From NCBI GenBank assembly GCA_019120575.1, contig DWUU01000060.1, positions 1-61,393 on the forward strand: a DNA stretch of 61,393 nucleotides. The letters run 5' to 3'. A model generated the notes under the pieces. It was not told where the DNA came from. It saw nothing but the letters and a program-made list of their open reading frames with translations, and ran no database searches. Numbering within the stretch: position 1 is the stretch's first letter; each line of letters begins with the position of its first letter. A program made the position numbers and the translations under genes. Shown in pieces: positions 47,214 through 56,942 of the stretch. This stretch comes from Candidatus Mediterraneibacter quadrami. Its GTDB lineage: Bacteria; Bacillota; Clostridia; Lachnospirales; Lachnospiraceae.

Positions 47214-48826
47214 TGTCGTATACGGCGCTTTACAGAAAGTTCCGGCCCACAGAATTTGAGGAAGTTAAGGGGCAGGACCATATCATTACAACTTTACAGA
47301 ATCAGATCCGGGCGAACCGGATCGGGCATGCGTATCTGTTCTGCGGGACGCGGGGCACCGGCAAGACGACCGTGGCGAAAATATTTGCGAAGGCGGTCAA
47401 CTGCGAGCATCCGGTGAACGGAAGCCCCTGCGGCGAGTGCGCCATGTGCAGATCCATCGCGGCGGGGACGTCCATGAATGTGATCGAGATCGACGCGGCG
47501 TCCAACAACGGCGTGGACAATATCCGCGAGATCCGGGAGGAAGTGACCTACCGGCCCACGGAAGGGAAGTACAAGGTCTACATCATCGACGAGGCGCATA
47601 TGCTCAGCCCGGGCGCGCACAACGCGCTTCTGAAGACGCTGGAGGAGCCTCCGGAGTATGTGATCTTCATCCTGGCGACCACGGAGGCGAACCGGATCCC
47701 CGTAACGATCAAGTCCAGGTGTCAGCATTATGAGTTCAAGCGGATCAGTATCGAGACGATCACAGACCGGATGAAAGATCTGATGACGGTGGAGCAGGTG
47801 GACGTGGAGGAGAAGGCGCTGCGCTATATCGCGAAAGTGGCCGACGGGTCCATGCGTGACGCCCTTAGCATCCTGGATCAGTGCATTGCATTTTATCTGG
47901 GTCAGAGGCTGACCTACGATAATGTGCTGGAAGTGCTGGGGGCGGTGGACACGGATGTGTTCAGCCGGCTGCTCCGGAAAGTGCTTGACCGGGATGTGGC
48001 GGGCGTGCTGGACATCGTGGATGATCTGATTATGCAGGGCCGGGAACTGACCCAGCTGTCGGCGGATTTTACGTGGTATCTCCGGAACTTGCTTCTGGCA
48101 AAAACTTCTGATAATATAGAGGATGTTCTTGACGTATCCACGGAAAATATGCGGCAGCTTCAGGAAGAGTCGCAGATGATCGAGATGGATATGCTCTACC
48201 GGTATATCCGCATTTTCGCGGAACTGTCGAACCAGCTGAAGTTCGCCACGCAGAAGCGGGTGCTGCTGGAGGTGGCGCTCATTAAACTGTGTACGCCGGC
48301 CATGGAGACGGATCAGGATTCGATTCTGGACCGGATCCGCGCGGTGGAGGAGAAGCTGGATAAGGCAGAGGCAGAGGGATTTGCCTTCAGGCCGCAGGGA
48401 GAGGATGGTTCGTCCGCGCACGGAGGCGACCGGCCCGGCGGTGCGGGAAACGGGGCTCCCGGCACGGATGAAGAAGAGATGATCCGCAAAGTGATCCCGG
48501 CGGCGGTGCCGGAGGATGTACAGGAAGCGGTGAATAATTTCCGGACCATCGTCGGCGAGGCGTCCGGGATCCTCAGAGGCTATCTGAAGAAGGCCCGCCT
48601 GAGTCTGGGCGGAGAGAACCGCCTGATGATCGTGCTTCCGGACAGACTGTCGGCGGACGTGGTCGGAAGAGAGGACCATGTGAAAGAGCTGGAAGGGCTT
48701 ATTGAAGCGCGCATCGGCCGCAGGGTGGAACTGGAAGTCCGGTATGTGGAAGAAGGACGGCGCTTCGAAGATACATTTGTGGATATCGGGCAGAATATAA
48801 ATATGGAAATAACAGTGGAGGATTAG
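47213..48826 (+). CDS. dnaX: DNA polymerase III subunits gamma and tau
   Basis: Clamp-loader ATPase. The 537 residues contain [19 protein letters not shown], Walker [17 protein letters not shown] near 42-57, a zinc module [16 protein letters not shown], Walker [11 protein letters not shown] and the sensor [12 protein letters not shown] low-complexity Gly/Asp-rich linker near residues 390-425 precedes the tau-like C-terminus. It begins one base inside the pfk stop codon and is followed by ybaB, the usual order with recR. Confidence 0.96.
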   Translation: MSYTALYRKFRPTEFEEVKGQDHIITTLQNQIRANRIGHAYLFCGTRGTGKTTVAKIFAKAVNCEHPVNGSPCGECAMCRSIAAGTSMNVIEIDAASNNGVDNIREIREEVTYRPTEGKYKVYIIDEAHMLSPGAHNALLKTLEEPPEYVIFILATTEANRIPVTIKSRCQHYEFKRISIETITDRMKDLMTVEQVDVEEKALRYIAKVADGSMRDALSILDQCIAFYLGQRLTYDNVLEVLGAVDTDVFSRLLRKVLDRDVAGVLDIVDDLIMQGRELTQLSADFTWYLRNLLLAKTSDNIEDVLDVSTENMRQLQEESQMIEMDMLYRYIRIFAELSNQLKFATQKRVLLEVALIKLCTPAMETDQDSILDRIRAVEEKLDKAEAEGFAFRPQGEDGSSAHGGDRPGGAGNGAPGTDEEEMIRKVIPAAVPEDVQEAVNNFRTIVGEASGILRGYLKKARLSLGGENRLMIVLPDRLSADVVGREDHVKELEGLIEARIGRRVELEVRYVEEGRRFEDTFVDIGQNINMEITVED

Positions 48827-48828
48827 AT

Positions 48829-49182
48829 ATGGCAAAACGCGGAGGATTTCCGGGCGGCGGCATGCCGGGGAATATGGCGAATCTTATGAAACAGGCGCAG
48901 CGTATGCAGCGTCAGATGGAGGAGCAGCAGAAAGAGCTGGAGTCAAAGGAGTTTACGGCGACGGCGGGCGGCGGCGCGGTGGAAGTGACCGTGTCCGGCA
49001 AGCGCGAGGTTATCGGCGTGAAGCTTGCGGAAGAAGTGGTGGATCCGGACGACATCGAGATGCTCCAGGATCTGATTGTGGCGGCGGTAAATGAAGCCAT
49101 GCGCAAGGTTGACGAGGAGAGCGGCGCGGCGATGTCAAAGCTGACCGGCGGTCTGGGCGGCGGCATCCCGGGGATGTTCTGA
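48829..49182 (+). CDS. YbaB/EbfC family nucleoid-associated protein
   Basis: 117 residues, dimeric DNA-binding protein. The core [40 protein letters not shown], and [21 protein letters not shown] is typical. Gly/Met-rich ends flank it ([11 protein letters not shown] at the start, [11 protein letters not shown] at the end). It sits two bases after dnaX and before recR. Confidence 0.95.
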   Translation: MAKRGGFPGGGMPGNMANLMKQAQRMQRQMEEQQKELESKEFTATAGGGAVEVTVSGKREVIGVKLAEEVVDPDDIEMLQDLIVAAVNEAMRKVDEESGAAMSKLTGGLGGGIPGMF

Positions 49183-49198
49183 GGATTTTAAACGGTAT

Positions 49199-49232
49199 AA
49201 AAAAGGGGGCAGCTTAATATGCGTCCCCTTTT
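49199..49232 (+). terminator. terminator-like hairpin between ybaB and recR
   Basis: AAAAGGGGGC and GTCCCCTTTT pair over 10 bp with a 12-base loop and a short T run. It may reduce read-through from the dnaX-ybaB part into recR. Confidence 0.55.
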
Positions 49233-49253
49233 AGAATGTCAGGAGTATGAGAA

Positions 49254-49850
49254 ATGGATTATTACAGTCATGAGATCAGCCGGCTGATCGAGGAGTTTTC
49301 AAGGCTTCCGGGAATCGGGAGCAAATCCGCGCAGCGGCTGGCTTTTCATGTGATCAATATGCCCGAGGATCAGGCGGAGTCGCTGGCCCGGTCTATTGTG
49401 GATGCGCGAAGGAACGTGCGCTACTGCAAAGAGTGCTGCACGCTGACGGACGCGGAGGTGTGTCCCATCTGCAGCAATCCGGAGCGGGACCACAGGACGA
49501 TCATGGTGGTGGAGTCCCCGAGGGATCTGGCGGCCTATGAGAAAACCGGGAAATATAACGGCGTCTATCATGTGCTTCACGGCGCCATCTCCCCGATGCT
49601 GGGGATCGGGCCGGGGGACATCCGGCTGAAGGAACTGATGGAGCGGCTCCAGGGGGATGTGGACGAGGTGATCATCGCCACCAATTCCAGCCTGGAGGGC
49701 GAGACGACGGCTATGTATATCAGCAAACTGATCAAACCGGCCGGGATCAGAGTGAGCCGGATCGCCAGCGGCGTGCCCGTGGGCGGAGATCTGGAATACA
49801 TTGACGAGGTGACGCTTCTGCGGGCGCTGGAGGGCCGGACCGAGCTCTGA
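49254..49850 (+). CDS. recR: recombination protein RecR
   Basis: Ring-forming mediator that works with RecO and RecF on gaps. The 198 residues contain the helix-hairpin-helix [17 protein letters not shown], a four-Cys zinc motif ([18 protein letters not shown]) near 60-77, and a TOPRIM domain ([17 protein letters not shown], then [14 protein letters not shown]). It follows ybaB by 71 bases. Confidence 0.97.
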   Translation: MDYYSHEISRLIEEFSRLPGIGSKSAQRLAFHVINMPEDQAESLARSIVDARRNVRYCKECCTLTDAEVCPICSNPERDHRTIMVVESPRDLAAYEKTGKYNGVYHVLHGAISPMLGIGPGDIRLKELMERLQGDVDEVIIATNSSLEGETTAMYISKLIKPAGIRVSRIASGVPVGGDLEYIDEVTLLRALEGRTEL

Positions 49851-49915
49851 CATCCGGGCGGCGGACGGCAGAAGTACAGCGTGGATATAAGCGCGTATAT
49901 AATCGAATTCGGAGG

Positions 49916-49944
49916 TTGACCGAAAGAGTTATTACCTATATAAT
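49916..49944 (+). promoter_or_regulatory. promoter of the transketolase operon
   Basis: TTGACC at 49916-49921, a 17-base spacer and TATAAT at 49939-49944, 44 bases upstream of the start codon. Confidence 0.85.
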
Positions 49945-49987
49945 GGGATTCGGAAACTGGAAAATGTTCAGTTAAAAGGAGAAATGA

Positions 49988-50824
49988 ATGGATAAGCTTA
50001 AGTTGATGAAAACGGCAAACGAAGTCCGGAAGGATATCATAACGGCGGTTCACAGTGCGAAGGCCGGACATCCGGGCGGCTCGTTGTCGGCGGCGGACAT
50101 CTTTACGTATCTGTATTTTGAGGAACTCAATATCGATCCGCAGGATCCGAAGAAAGCGGACCGGGACCGGTTCGTTCTGTCCAAAGGCCATACGGCGCCG
50201 GGGCTTTATGCGGCGCTTGCGGAGCGGGGCTTCTTCCCGAAGGAGGATCTGACGACGCTCCGTCACACAGGCTCCTATCTTCAGGGACATCCGGATATGA
50301 AGAGCATTCCGGGTGTGGATATGTCATCCGGTTCGCTGGGACAGGGCGTTTCCGCGGCTGTCGGTATGGCGATCGCGGCACAGATCAGCGGAGCGGACTA
50401 CAGAGTATATACACTTCTGGGGGACGGTGAGATCCAGGAGGGCCAGGTGTGGGAGGCGGCGATGCTGGCCGGACACAGAAAGCTGGACAACCTTGTGGTG
50501 ATCGTGGACAACAATAATCTCCAGATCGACGGAGCTATTGATCAGGTCAACTCTCCGTATCCGATCGACAAAAAGTTTGAGGCATTTAATTTCCATGTGA
50601 TTAACATCGACGGCAATGATTTCGATCAGATTGAGGCTGCATTTAAAGAGGCCAGAACCGTGAAAGGCTGCCCGACGGCCATCATCGCGAAGACGGTGAA
50701 AGGCAAGGGCGTTTCCTTCATGGAGAATCAGGCGGGCTGGCACGGCAAGGCGCCGAATGATGAAGAGTATAAGATCGCGATGGCGGATCTGGAGAAAGAA
50801 GGTGAAGCGTTATGTCAGATGTAA
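49988..50824 (+). CDS. transketolase, N-terminal subunit
   Basis: Thiamine-diphosphate-binding half of a split transketolase of the pentose phosphate pathway. The 278 residues contain HSAKAGHPGGSLSAADI, SKGHTAPGLYAAL, GSLGQGVSAAVGMAIA and the ThDP/Mg motif GDGEIQEGQVWEAAMLAGHRKLDNLVVIVDNNN. AAAGGAG lies six bases before the ATG. Its last 13 bases overlap the next gene, so the two halves are made together. Confidence 0.95.
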   Translation: MDKLKLMKTANEVRKDIITAVHSAKAGHPGGSLSAADIFTYLYFEELNIDPQDPKKADRDRFVLSKGHTAPGLYAALAERGFFPKEDLTTLRHTGSYLQGHPDMKSIPGVDMSSGSLGQGVSAAVGMAIAAQISGADYRVYTLLGDGEIQEGQVWEAAMLAGHRKLDNLVVIVDNNNLQIDGAIDQVNSPYPIDKKFEAFNFHVINIDGNDFDQIEAAFKEARTVKGCPTAIIAKTVKGKGVSFMENQAGWHGKAPNDEEYKIAMADLEKEGEALCQM

Positions 50825-51753
50825 AGAAGATCGCAACAAGAGACAGCTACGGCGAGACGCTGGCCGAGCTCGGAAACGAACATAAAGAGATCGTTGTGCT
50901 CGACGCCGACCTTGCGGCGGCGACCAAGACCTGCGTATTCGGAAAGGCACATCCGGAGCGCTTCATCGACTGCGGGATCGCAGAAGGCAACATGATGGGC
51001 GTTGCGGCAGGCCTGGCGGCGGCGGGAATGGTTCCCTTCGCCAGCTCATTTGCCATGTTCGCGGCGGGCCGCGCCTATGAACAGGTGAGAAACTCCATCG
51101 GATACCCCCATCTCAACGTCAAGATCGGAGCGTCACATGCCGGCATCTCCGTCGGAGAAGACGGGGCAACCCACCAGTGCAACGAAGACATCGCACTGAT
51201 GCGCTCCATCCCGGGCATGGCCGTGATCTGTCCGGCGGACGATATCGAGGCAAGGGCGGCGGTGCGCGCGGCTTATGAATATGACGGGCCGGTATATATG
51301 CGGTTCGGGCGTCTGGCCGTTCCGGTGATCAACGACCGGCCGGACTACAAATTCGAATTCGGAAAAGGCATCGTCTTAAGAGAAGGAAAAGACGTAACCA
51401 TCATCGCAACGGGCCTGCCGGTATGCAACTGCCTGGAAGCAGCGGAAAAACTTGCCGCGGACGGGATCGAGGCAAAAGTTATTAACATTCACACCATCAA
51501 ACCGCTGGATGAAGAGCTGGTTGTAAAAGCCGCACGGGAGACCGGTAAAGTCGTAACCGTGGAAGAACACTCTGTTATCGGCGGACTGGGAAGCGCGGTG
51601 TGCGACGTACTTGCCGAAAAAGCACCGACAAAAGTGCTGAAGATCGGCATCAACGACGTGTTCGGAGAGTCCGGGCCGGCGCTGGAGCTGATAAAGAAGT
51701 ACGGGCTGGATGCGGACAGCATATATGAAAAAGTAAAAAAGTTTGCAGAATAG
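50812..51753 (+). CDS. transketolase, C-terminal subunit
   Basis: Supplies the pyrimidine-binding and C-terminal domains of the split transketolase. The 313 residues show TRDSYGETLAELG, the catalytic-Glu stretch FIDCGIAEGNMMGVAAGLAAAG, the SHAGISVGEDGATHQCNEDIAL signature and a C-domain with VTVEEHSVIGGLGSAV. It starts within the end of the N-subunit gene and is preceded by GAAGG. Confidence 0.95.
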   Translation: MSDVKKIATRDSYGETLAELGNEHKEIVVLDADLAAATKTCVFGKAHPERFIDCGIAEGNMMGVAAGLAAAGMVPFASSFAMFAAGRAYEQVRNSIGYPHLNVKIGASHAGISVGEDGATHQCNEDIALMRSIPGMAVICPADDIEARAAVRAAYEYDGPVYMRFGRLAVPVINDRPDYKFEFGKGIVLREGKDVTIIATGLPVCNCLEAAEKLAADGIEAKVINIHTIKPLDEELVVKAARETGKVVTVEEHSVIGGLGSAVCDVLAEKAPTKVLKIGINDVFGESGPALELIKKYGLDADSIYEKVKKFAE

Positions 51754-51757
51754 TTTT

Positions 51758-51816
51758 TAAATTGTAATCGGGGACGTAGTAAAATTGAATTTTACTACGT
51801 CCCCGATTACAATTTA
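51758..51816. repeat. 59-bp near-perfect palindrome (REP-like copy 2)
   Basis: Arms 51758-51786 and 51788-51816 are exactly complementary over 29 bp around a single G. The core includes GGGGACGTAGTAAAATT. It starts five bases after the transketolase stop and could also end that transcript. The remaining bases to 51947 contain nothing else that I can support. Confidence 0.9.
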
Positions 51817-51947
51817 CCCTGTCCCTTTTTAGAATTGTGTGAATTTGTCGAACTCTTCTGACACCAACTGATAAATTCAGCTCTCCCTCTGTGCTATCCT
51901 CTATAAGACGCCGGGAAATCATTGAAAACAGGAAGGTGGATACAGTT

Positions 51948-53144
51948 ATGGAGAGACAGATACCTAAAAATGTCAGGCAGATCGGTAATGTGAGCGACAG
52001 TCCGAAGATCTATATCGAGGACTATGTAGATACGTTTTTCAGTCAATTGTGCGAGAAATGTGTGAAAGCCGGAAATATTCCGATGGGCGCTTTTCTTGTA
52101 GGGGATATTCAGACCGGGGATTCGGGGGATTATGTTTATATATACGGTGCGATCCAGATGCATGATCTGAAGATGTCCGGTACGGATTATGTGATTGATG
52201 ACAATACATGGAAGCATGCGTATGAGGACTGCAAGCAATTTTTTGACGACGGGGAGATGCTGGGCTGGTTCGTGGTTCATCCGGGCGTTCCGCTGAAGCC
52301 TGATGCGGCGGCTGTGAAGCTGCACCGGAAGTCGTTCCCGAAGAAGAATACGGTTCTGATTATGCGGGATCCGGTGGAGAAGGATGAAACGTATTTTGTA
52401 CATAAAATGAATGACCTGATGGAGATCGGAGGGCGCTACACGTATTATGAAAAGAATCCGTGTATGCAGAACTACATGATCGCCAGTCGAAAAAAAAATG
52501 GGGTGCTTCCTTCGGAAACTGTTGAGGACAGAGCTGCACAGGACTTTCGTGATCTGGTTCGAAAACGGGGGAGGCACAGGAAAGAGAAGAAGCCCGGCAG
52601 TCTGATGTATGCGGCCGGCGCGTGCATGGCGCTTGTGCTGGTCATTATGGGCGTGTCCATGTTTAACAGTGCGGACCGGATGAAATCGGTGCAGACGACG
52701 CTGGAAACGCTGGCCGATGCGGAGCGGGCGGAGGAATCGCCGGAGACGGAGGAAACGGTGGACGAGTCCTCGGCACAGGCGGAGACGCAGGCGGCAAGCG
52801 CGCCGGTAACGGCGGTGACGCCGGATGAGATGCAGGCGGATGAGTCCCGGGAGGACGAGGCGCAGCCGGACAAGTCTTCAGCGCAGCCGGATGGAGTGCA
52901 GCCGGGCAAGTCTTCGGTTCAGCCGGACGCATCTGAGGAGGACGGGCAGCAGGCGGACGACGAAGCCGCGGCGGCGGGCGCAAACGGAAGCAACGGGGTC
53001 TATGTGGTGGAGAAAGGCGATACACTGGCCATAATCAGTAAAAAAATGTACGGAGACGTAAGTCATGTGGACGCAATCTGCCGGATGAACGGGATTTCCG
53101 ACGGGAATCTTATTTACATCGGACAAAAATTGCTATTGCCCTGA
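51948..53144 (+). CDS. LysM protein with MPN-like cytosolic N-domain
   Basis: 398 residues. The N-terminal 200 residues are soluble (VKAGNIPMGAFLVGDIQ, YVYIYGAIQM, MLGWFVVHPGVPLKP) and recall a JAB/MPN fold in which the metal-binding His-x-His is replaced. One membrane helix follows (near 225-243, LMYAAGACMALVLVIMGVSM), then a repetitive Glu/Ser/Gln/Pro-rich linker with AQPD..SS repeats, and a C-terminal LysM domain (VYVVEKGDTLAIISKKMYGD), which binds peptidoglycan. ATG at 51948 follows GGAAGGTGG. It heads three genes for envelope proteins. Confidence 0.8.
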   Translation: MERQIPKNVRQIGNVSDSPKIYIEDYVDTFFSQLCEKCVKAGNIPMGAFLVGDIQTGDSGDYVYIYGAIQMHDLKMSGTDYVIDDNTWKHAYEDCKQFFDDGEMLGWFVVHPGVPLKPDAAAVKLHRKSFPKKNTVLIMRDPVEKDETYFVHKMNDLMEIGGRYTYYEKNPCMQNYMIASRKKNGVLPSETVEDRAAQDFRDLVRKRGRHRKEKKPGSLMYAAGACMALVLVIMGVSMFNSADRMKSVQTTLETLADAERAEESPETEETVDESSAQAETQAASAPVTAVTPDEMQADESREDEAQPDKSSAQPDGVQPGKSSVQPDASEEDGQQADDEAAAAGANGSNGVYVVEKGDTLAIISKKMYGDVSHVDAICRMNGISDGNLIYIGQKLLLP

Positions 53145-53194
53145 TTTCGTGCTATACTCAACAGGACGACAAAATCAAAAACAAGGGGAAATAT

Positions 53195-54391
53195 ATGACG
53201 CAAAAGAAAAAAGGATATCTGCGGATCCTGACGCCGCCGGATGACCTGGGCAGTCTCATGAAAGCATTGCGTAGACTGCAGTTTGACAGGATACGCGGCA
53301 TTCTGACGTACATTATACTTATCATGCTGTGCCTGTGCGGCACCTGGCTTCTGCTGCAGAACCGGACGTACGGGCGGGCCCGGACATCCGACCAGTATCC
53401 GAGCGGGACAACAGACTCCAGCGGATATGCGCAGTTTGCAGATGGAATCGTGCGCTATAACCGTGACGGGGTCACATTTCTTGACAGAAAAAATGAAGAG
53501 ATCTGGATGCAGCCGACCCAGCTGCAGAACCCGGTGATCGTTGTGAAGGAAGACGCCTTTGCGGTGGCGGATAACGGCGGGAACAGCATCCTTGTATTTT
53601 CAAAGAGCGGCCTGACGGGTGAGATCGAGACGACGCTGCCGGTGGAAAGGATCGCCATTTCCGATCAGGGAATCGTGAGCGTTATCCTGCGAAATGAAAA
53701 CACGCCGGAGATCATAACCTATGACGCCGCCGGCAATATTCTGGCAGAGCTGCAGATATCGGCGGGCAGTTCGGGCTATCCTACGGCAATGGAACTGTCA
53801 GACGACGGAAACACGCTGGCCGTATCCTATCTGTCCGTATCAGGAACCGGGATGAAATCCCGACTGGTATATTACAATTTCGGCAAAGCCGGACAGGAAA
53901 AGCCGGACAACATTGTATTTTCCAGGGAGTATAAGGATACGGTATTCGGCGAGATCTTCTTCATGGGCGGCGACCGCTCGGTGGCTGTCGCAGACCGCGG
54001 ATTCCAGATCATCAGGGGAACCGAAGAGCCTCAGAAGGATCAGCAGGTCGCAATGGAACAGGAGATCCAGAGCGTATTTCATTCGGATCAGTATATCGGA
54101 TTCATTCTGCTGAATGATCAGAAATCCGGGTATGAGCTGCGGCTCTATAACCGGATCGGCGAGCAGATGATCAGCAGAGAGCTTCCGGGAAAATATTCCA
54201 ATGCAAAAATAGCCGGTGAAGAAGTCATCCTGTATGACGGCGACCAGTGCTGCATCGCAACGGCGACCGGGATCATCAAATATCAGGGGCAGCTTGCGGT
54301 TGACGCGCTGGAGATCTTTCCGGCATTCGGCATAAACAGATACTATGTGATAAGCGTCGATGAACTGCGTGTGGTTTATCTGACGAAATAG
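53195..54391 (+). CDS. DUF5711 membrane-anchored beta-propeller-like protein
   Basis: 398 residues with one membrane helix near residues 35-54 (ILTYIILIMLCLCGTWLLL) and an extracytoplasmic region of repeated beta motifs (FADGIVRYNRDGVTFLD, AFAVADNGGNSILVFSKSG, ELSDDGNTLAVSYLSVSG), consistent with a propeller. The pattern matches DUF5711. No enzymatic residue is recognised. It starts 51 bases after the LysM gene and is eight bases from cvpA. Confidence 0.8.
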   Translation: MTQKKKGYLRILTPPDDLGSLMKALRRLQFDRIRGILTYIILIMLCLCGTWLLLQNRTYGRARTSDQYPSGTTDSSGYAQFADGIVRYNRDGVTFLDRKNEEIWMQPTQLQNPVIVVKEDAFAVADNGGNSILVFSKSGLTGEIETTLPVERIAISDQGIVSVILRNENTPEIITYDAAGNILAELQISAGSSGYPTAMELSDDGNTLAVSYLSVSGTGMKSRLVYYNFGKAGQEKPDNIVFSREYKDTVFGEIFFMGGDRSVAVADRGFQIIRGTEEPQKDQQVAMEQEIQSVFHSDQYIGFILLNDQKSGYELRLYNRIGEQMISRELPGKYSNAKIAGEEVILYDGDQCCIATATGIIKYQGQLAVDALEIFPAFGINRYYVISVDELRVVYLTK

Positions 54392-54399
54392 GAGACATT

Positions 54400-55218
54400 A
54401 TGAATAACTGGCTTTTAATTATTGTTGCAACTGTTTTTATCGTCTGTATCGTAGTGGGATATGTCAGAGGATTCCTGAAGCTGGGGATCTCTCTGCTTTC
54501 TACGGTGATCACGCTTGTCATCGTATTGTTCCTGTCGCCCTTCGTGTCAGACGCCCTTGTGAAATATACTCCGGTGGACGATTATATCGAGAAAAAGGTC
54601 GTGGAGGCCTTCATACCGGATATAACGGAAGATCAGCTGGCCAATTATGATATAAGCGGGACGCCGCTGGCCGAGTTGTCGAAAGAGCAGCTTGAAAACC
54701 TGAATGAGCTGGACTGGGGGCTGCTGGGCATCACGGTGGACGACATTCTCGATGTGATCGGCGAGATCCCGAAAGACGTTCAGATCACCGAGATCGAAAA
54801 CGCCCCGCTGCCGCGGTTCCTGAAAGACCAGCTGCTCGAAAACAACAACAGCGCCATCTACAGCGAACTCGGGGTACAGGATTTCCCGCACTATGTGGCG
54901 GCCTATATGTCGCGGCTTGTGCTGAAACTGCTCTCCTTCCTCGTTACATTCCTGCTGGCCATCATCATCGTAAAAGCGCTCATGTTCGCGGTAAATATCA
55001 TAGGCGAACTGCCGGTGCTGGGACTGGTCAACCATATCGCTGGAGGCGCCCTCGGACTTATACTGGCGCTTGTTCTCGTCTGGCTCGGATTCCTGATCAT
55101 GACGCTGGCATATACGACGGAAGCCGGCATGGCATGTTTCGAAATGGTTGAGAAGAGCAAGATTCTTCAGTTCCTGTACAACACCAATCCGCTGCTGCTT
55201 CGGCTGCTCGTATTCTGA
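54400..55218 (+). CDS. CvpA-family membrane protein
   Basis: 272 residues with four membrane helices: two at the N-terminus (IIVATVFIVCIVVGYVRGFLKLG, ITLVIVLFLSPFV), a hydrophilic insert of about 110 residues, and two near the C-terminus (FLVTFLLAIIIVKALMFAV, LGLILALVLVWLGFLIM). The early YVRGFLKLG pattern is characteristic of CvpA. Its role is poorly known; in Bacteroidota and Proteobacteria it affects colicin V export and envelope stability. AGGAG lies seven bases before the ATG. Confidence 0.85.
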   Translation: MNNWLLIIVATVFIVCIVVGYVRGFLKLGISLLSTVITLVIVLFLSPFVSDALVKYTPVDDYIEKKVVEAFIPDITEDQLANYDISGTPLAELSKEQLENLNELDWGLLGITVDDILDVIGEIPKDVQITEIENAPLPRFLKDQLLENNNSAIYSELGVQDFPHYVAAYMSRLVLKLLSFLVTFLLAIIIVKALMFAVNIIGELPVLGLVNHIAGGALGLILALVLVWLGFLIMTLAYTTEAGMACFEMVEKSKILQFLYNTNPLLLRLLVF

Positions 55219-55234
55219 AATTAGCTGAAATATA

Positions 55235-55263
55235 TTGACATCCACCCGGAAATATGATATTTT
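55235..55263 (+). promoter_or_regulatory. promoter of tRNA-Ala
   Basis: TTGACA at 55235-55240, a 17-base spacer and TATTTT at 55258-55263, about 33 bases before the tRNA. Confidence 0.7.
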
Positions 55264-55295
55264 ATAAAAGTTCTCAGGCGAGAACGCCATTTTCG

Positions 55296-55367
55296 GGGGA
55301 TTAGCTCAGTTGGGAGAGCGCCTGCCTTGCAAGCAGGAGGTCACGAGTTCGACTCTCGTATTCTCCA
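55296..55367 (+). tRNA. tRNA-Ala (anticodon TGC)
   Basis: Cloverleaf: acceptor GGGGATT/ATTCTCC with one T-T mismatch, D-arm GCTCAGTTGGGAGAGC, anticodon stem CCTGC/GCAGG with loop CTTGCAA, T-arm ACGAG-TTCGACT-CTCGT. CCA is not encoded. The T-T mismatch and the unusual T-loop (ACT) are worth noting. Confidence 0.92.
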
Positions 55368-55400
55368 CGTCAGCAGTGAGCACTGCGATATCCGAAAATA

Positions 55401-55440
55401 AAAACCGCTTATGCTCGCATAAAAGCGGTTTTTTATTTTT
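55401..55440 (+). terminator. terminator of tRNA-Ala
   Basis: AAAACCGCTT...AAGCGGTT with a 12-base loop, followed by TTTTATTTTT. Confidence 0.85.
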
Positions 55441-55448
55441 GTGATATC

Positions 55449-55666
55449 ATAGGGCGAACGCCCGTGAGCGAAAAGGCTTTGCCTTTGAGCTCCGCAGTGC
55501 GGAAGCCGCCATAGGGCGCATGCCCGTGAGCGAGAAAGCTCTGCTTTCGAGCTCCACGCAGTGCGGAAGTTGCGATAGGGCGCATGCCCGTGAGCGAAAA
55601 GGCTTTGCCTTTGAGCTCCGCAGTGCGGAAGCCGCCATAGGGCGCATGCCCGTGAGCGAGAAAGCC
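55449..55666. repeat. 62-64-bp tandem repeat, 3.5 copies, between two tRNA genes
   Basis: Units 55449-55510, 55511-55574, 55575-55636 and a 30-base partial 55637-55666. Copies 1 and 3 are nearly identical, and copy 2 and the partial share a variant (GAGAAAGC). Each unit holds small palindromes (GGGCGCATGCCC and AAAGGCTTTGCCTTT). Confidence 0.92.
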
Positions 55667-55679
55667 AAAAATTGAATAT

Positions 55680-55752
55680 TCCTCCTTAGCTCAGTCGGTA
55701 GAGCATTCGGCTGTTAACCGAAGTGTCGTTGGTTCAAGTCCAACAGGGGGAG
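55680..55752 (+). tRNA. tRNA-Asn (anticodon GTT)
   Basis: Acceptor TCCTCCT/AGGGGGA, D-arm GCTCAGTCGGTAGAGC, anticodon stem TTCGG/CCGAA with loop CTGTTAA, T-arm GTTGG-TTCAAGT-CCAAC and discriminator G. CCA is not encoded. No promoter is obvious in the preceding repeat, so it may be read from upstream. Confidence 0.94.
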
Positions 55753-55761
55753 CTTACACAG

Positions 55762-55792
55762 CCCGTAAACGCAGTGTTTACGGGTTGTTTTC
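55762..55792 (+). terminator. terminator of tRNA-Asn
   Basis: CCCGTAAAC and GTTTACGGG pair around GCAGT, followed by TTGTTTT. Confidence 0.85.
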
Positions 55793-55876
55793 TATTCTAA
55801 CCACTATTCTAACCAATAATTGACAGGAATGATTAGAAAGGTTAGAATGTGGGTAGAATAATTAAGGAGGAGATAG

Positions 55877-56857
55877 AAATTATATATTGGTGTTCAGGAC
55901 GATGGAACGGTTATCGGACTGGATGATCCGGACGAAGCTGCCCTGCAGGTCAGCAATATGGTCCGGGATGCGATAAAGCCGGATTTAACGATGTTCTTAC
56001 ATTATGAGACGTTAAATGAGGATGGAAAGCAGATCGTTGCAGTCGATATCCAGCAGGGAACAGAACGTCCTTATTATATTGCAAAAAAGGGCTTGCGCCC
56101 AGAAGGCGTTTATGTCCGGCAGGGGTATTCCTCCGTACCGGCGACTAATACGGCAATCTGCCGGATGATCAAGGAAACGGACGGAGATCATTTCGAGGAT
56201 ATGAGGTCTATAAATCAGGAGCTGACTTTTGAAGCAGCAAAAAAGCAATTTGCCCAAAAAGATCTGCCCCTGGGCGAAGCACAGATGAAAACGCTGGGGA
56301 TTATGACGCACGACGGAGTTTATACAAACCTGGGGCTGCTGCTGTCAGATCAGTGTGTGCATACGATCAAGGTGGCCGCTTTTGAAGGAACTACTCAGAG
56401 CCAGTTTAAAGACCGGAAAGAATTTTCCGGCTCTCTGTTTCAGCAGATGAATGAAGTATATGATTATATTGATTTTCGCAATCAGATCCATTCTTCATTC
56501 CAGAAACTGTATCGGATCGACCAGAGAGACTACCCGGAGACTGCGGTCAGGGAGGCTTACGCGGAAACAGGGAAAAAGCCTGAGATTGAAACTTCTGAAA
56601 ATGTTTTTAAGATCATACTTCCAAATTTGAATGTTCAGACCGGGACGAAGAAGACGGACATTAACAAGTCGGCAGAGGAAGGCCAGGAAGAAATGATTAT
56701 TTCTCTGGCGAAAAGGCAGGGTGCATTTACAAGAAAGGAAGTTCAGGAGAAGCTGGGGATCAGCCAGTCAACATCCGGGCGGTTATTGAAAAAGATGGTC
56801 GGTAATGGACAGATCATTCAGGAGGGAAAAGGACGGAATACACATTATCGGATTTGA
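55877..56857 (+). pseudogene. 5'-truncated AlbA/Schlafen-type ATP-binding regulator
   Basis: The frame opens after a TAG at 55874-55876 with LYIGVQDDGTVIGLDDPDEA and no start codon. This is the middle of the AlbA_2 (divergent AAA-4) domain, which normally begins about 50-60 residues earlier. It continues through YVRQGYSSVPAT and ends with a winged-helix (TRKEVQEKLGISQSTSGRLLKKM). ATG at 55958 would leave an incomplete domain. A ribosome-like GGAGGAG just upstream belongs to other sequence. Located right behind tRNA-Asn, it looks like a truncated accessory gene. Confidence 0.8.
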
Positions 56858-56942
56858 TAGAAAAGTCAAGCGGATTATTTAGCTGATTGGTTCAATCAAG
56901 AATCAGTCGGCTATTTTCATTTTAGATGCAAAAACGTTTTCG

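Noticed and set aside
55449-55666. CRISPR array
   Set aside because: The repeats are contiguous with no unique spacers, and no cas genes are in the window.
55447-55668. Minus-strand 73-codon frame with repeated peptide in the tRNA-Ala/Asn gap
   Set aside because: The peptide repeat is a direct image of the tandem DNA repeat, and no start signal is present.
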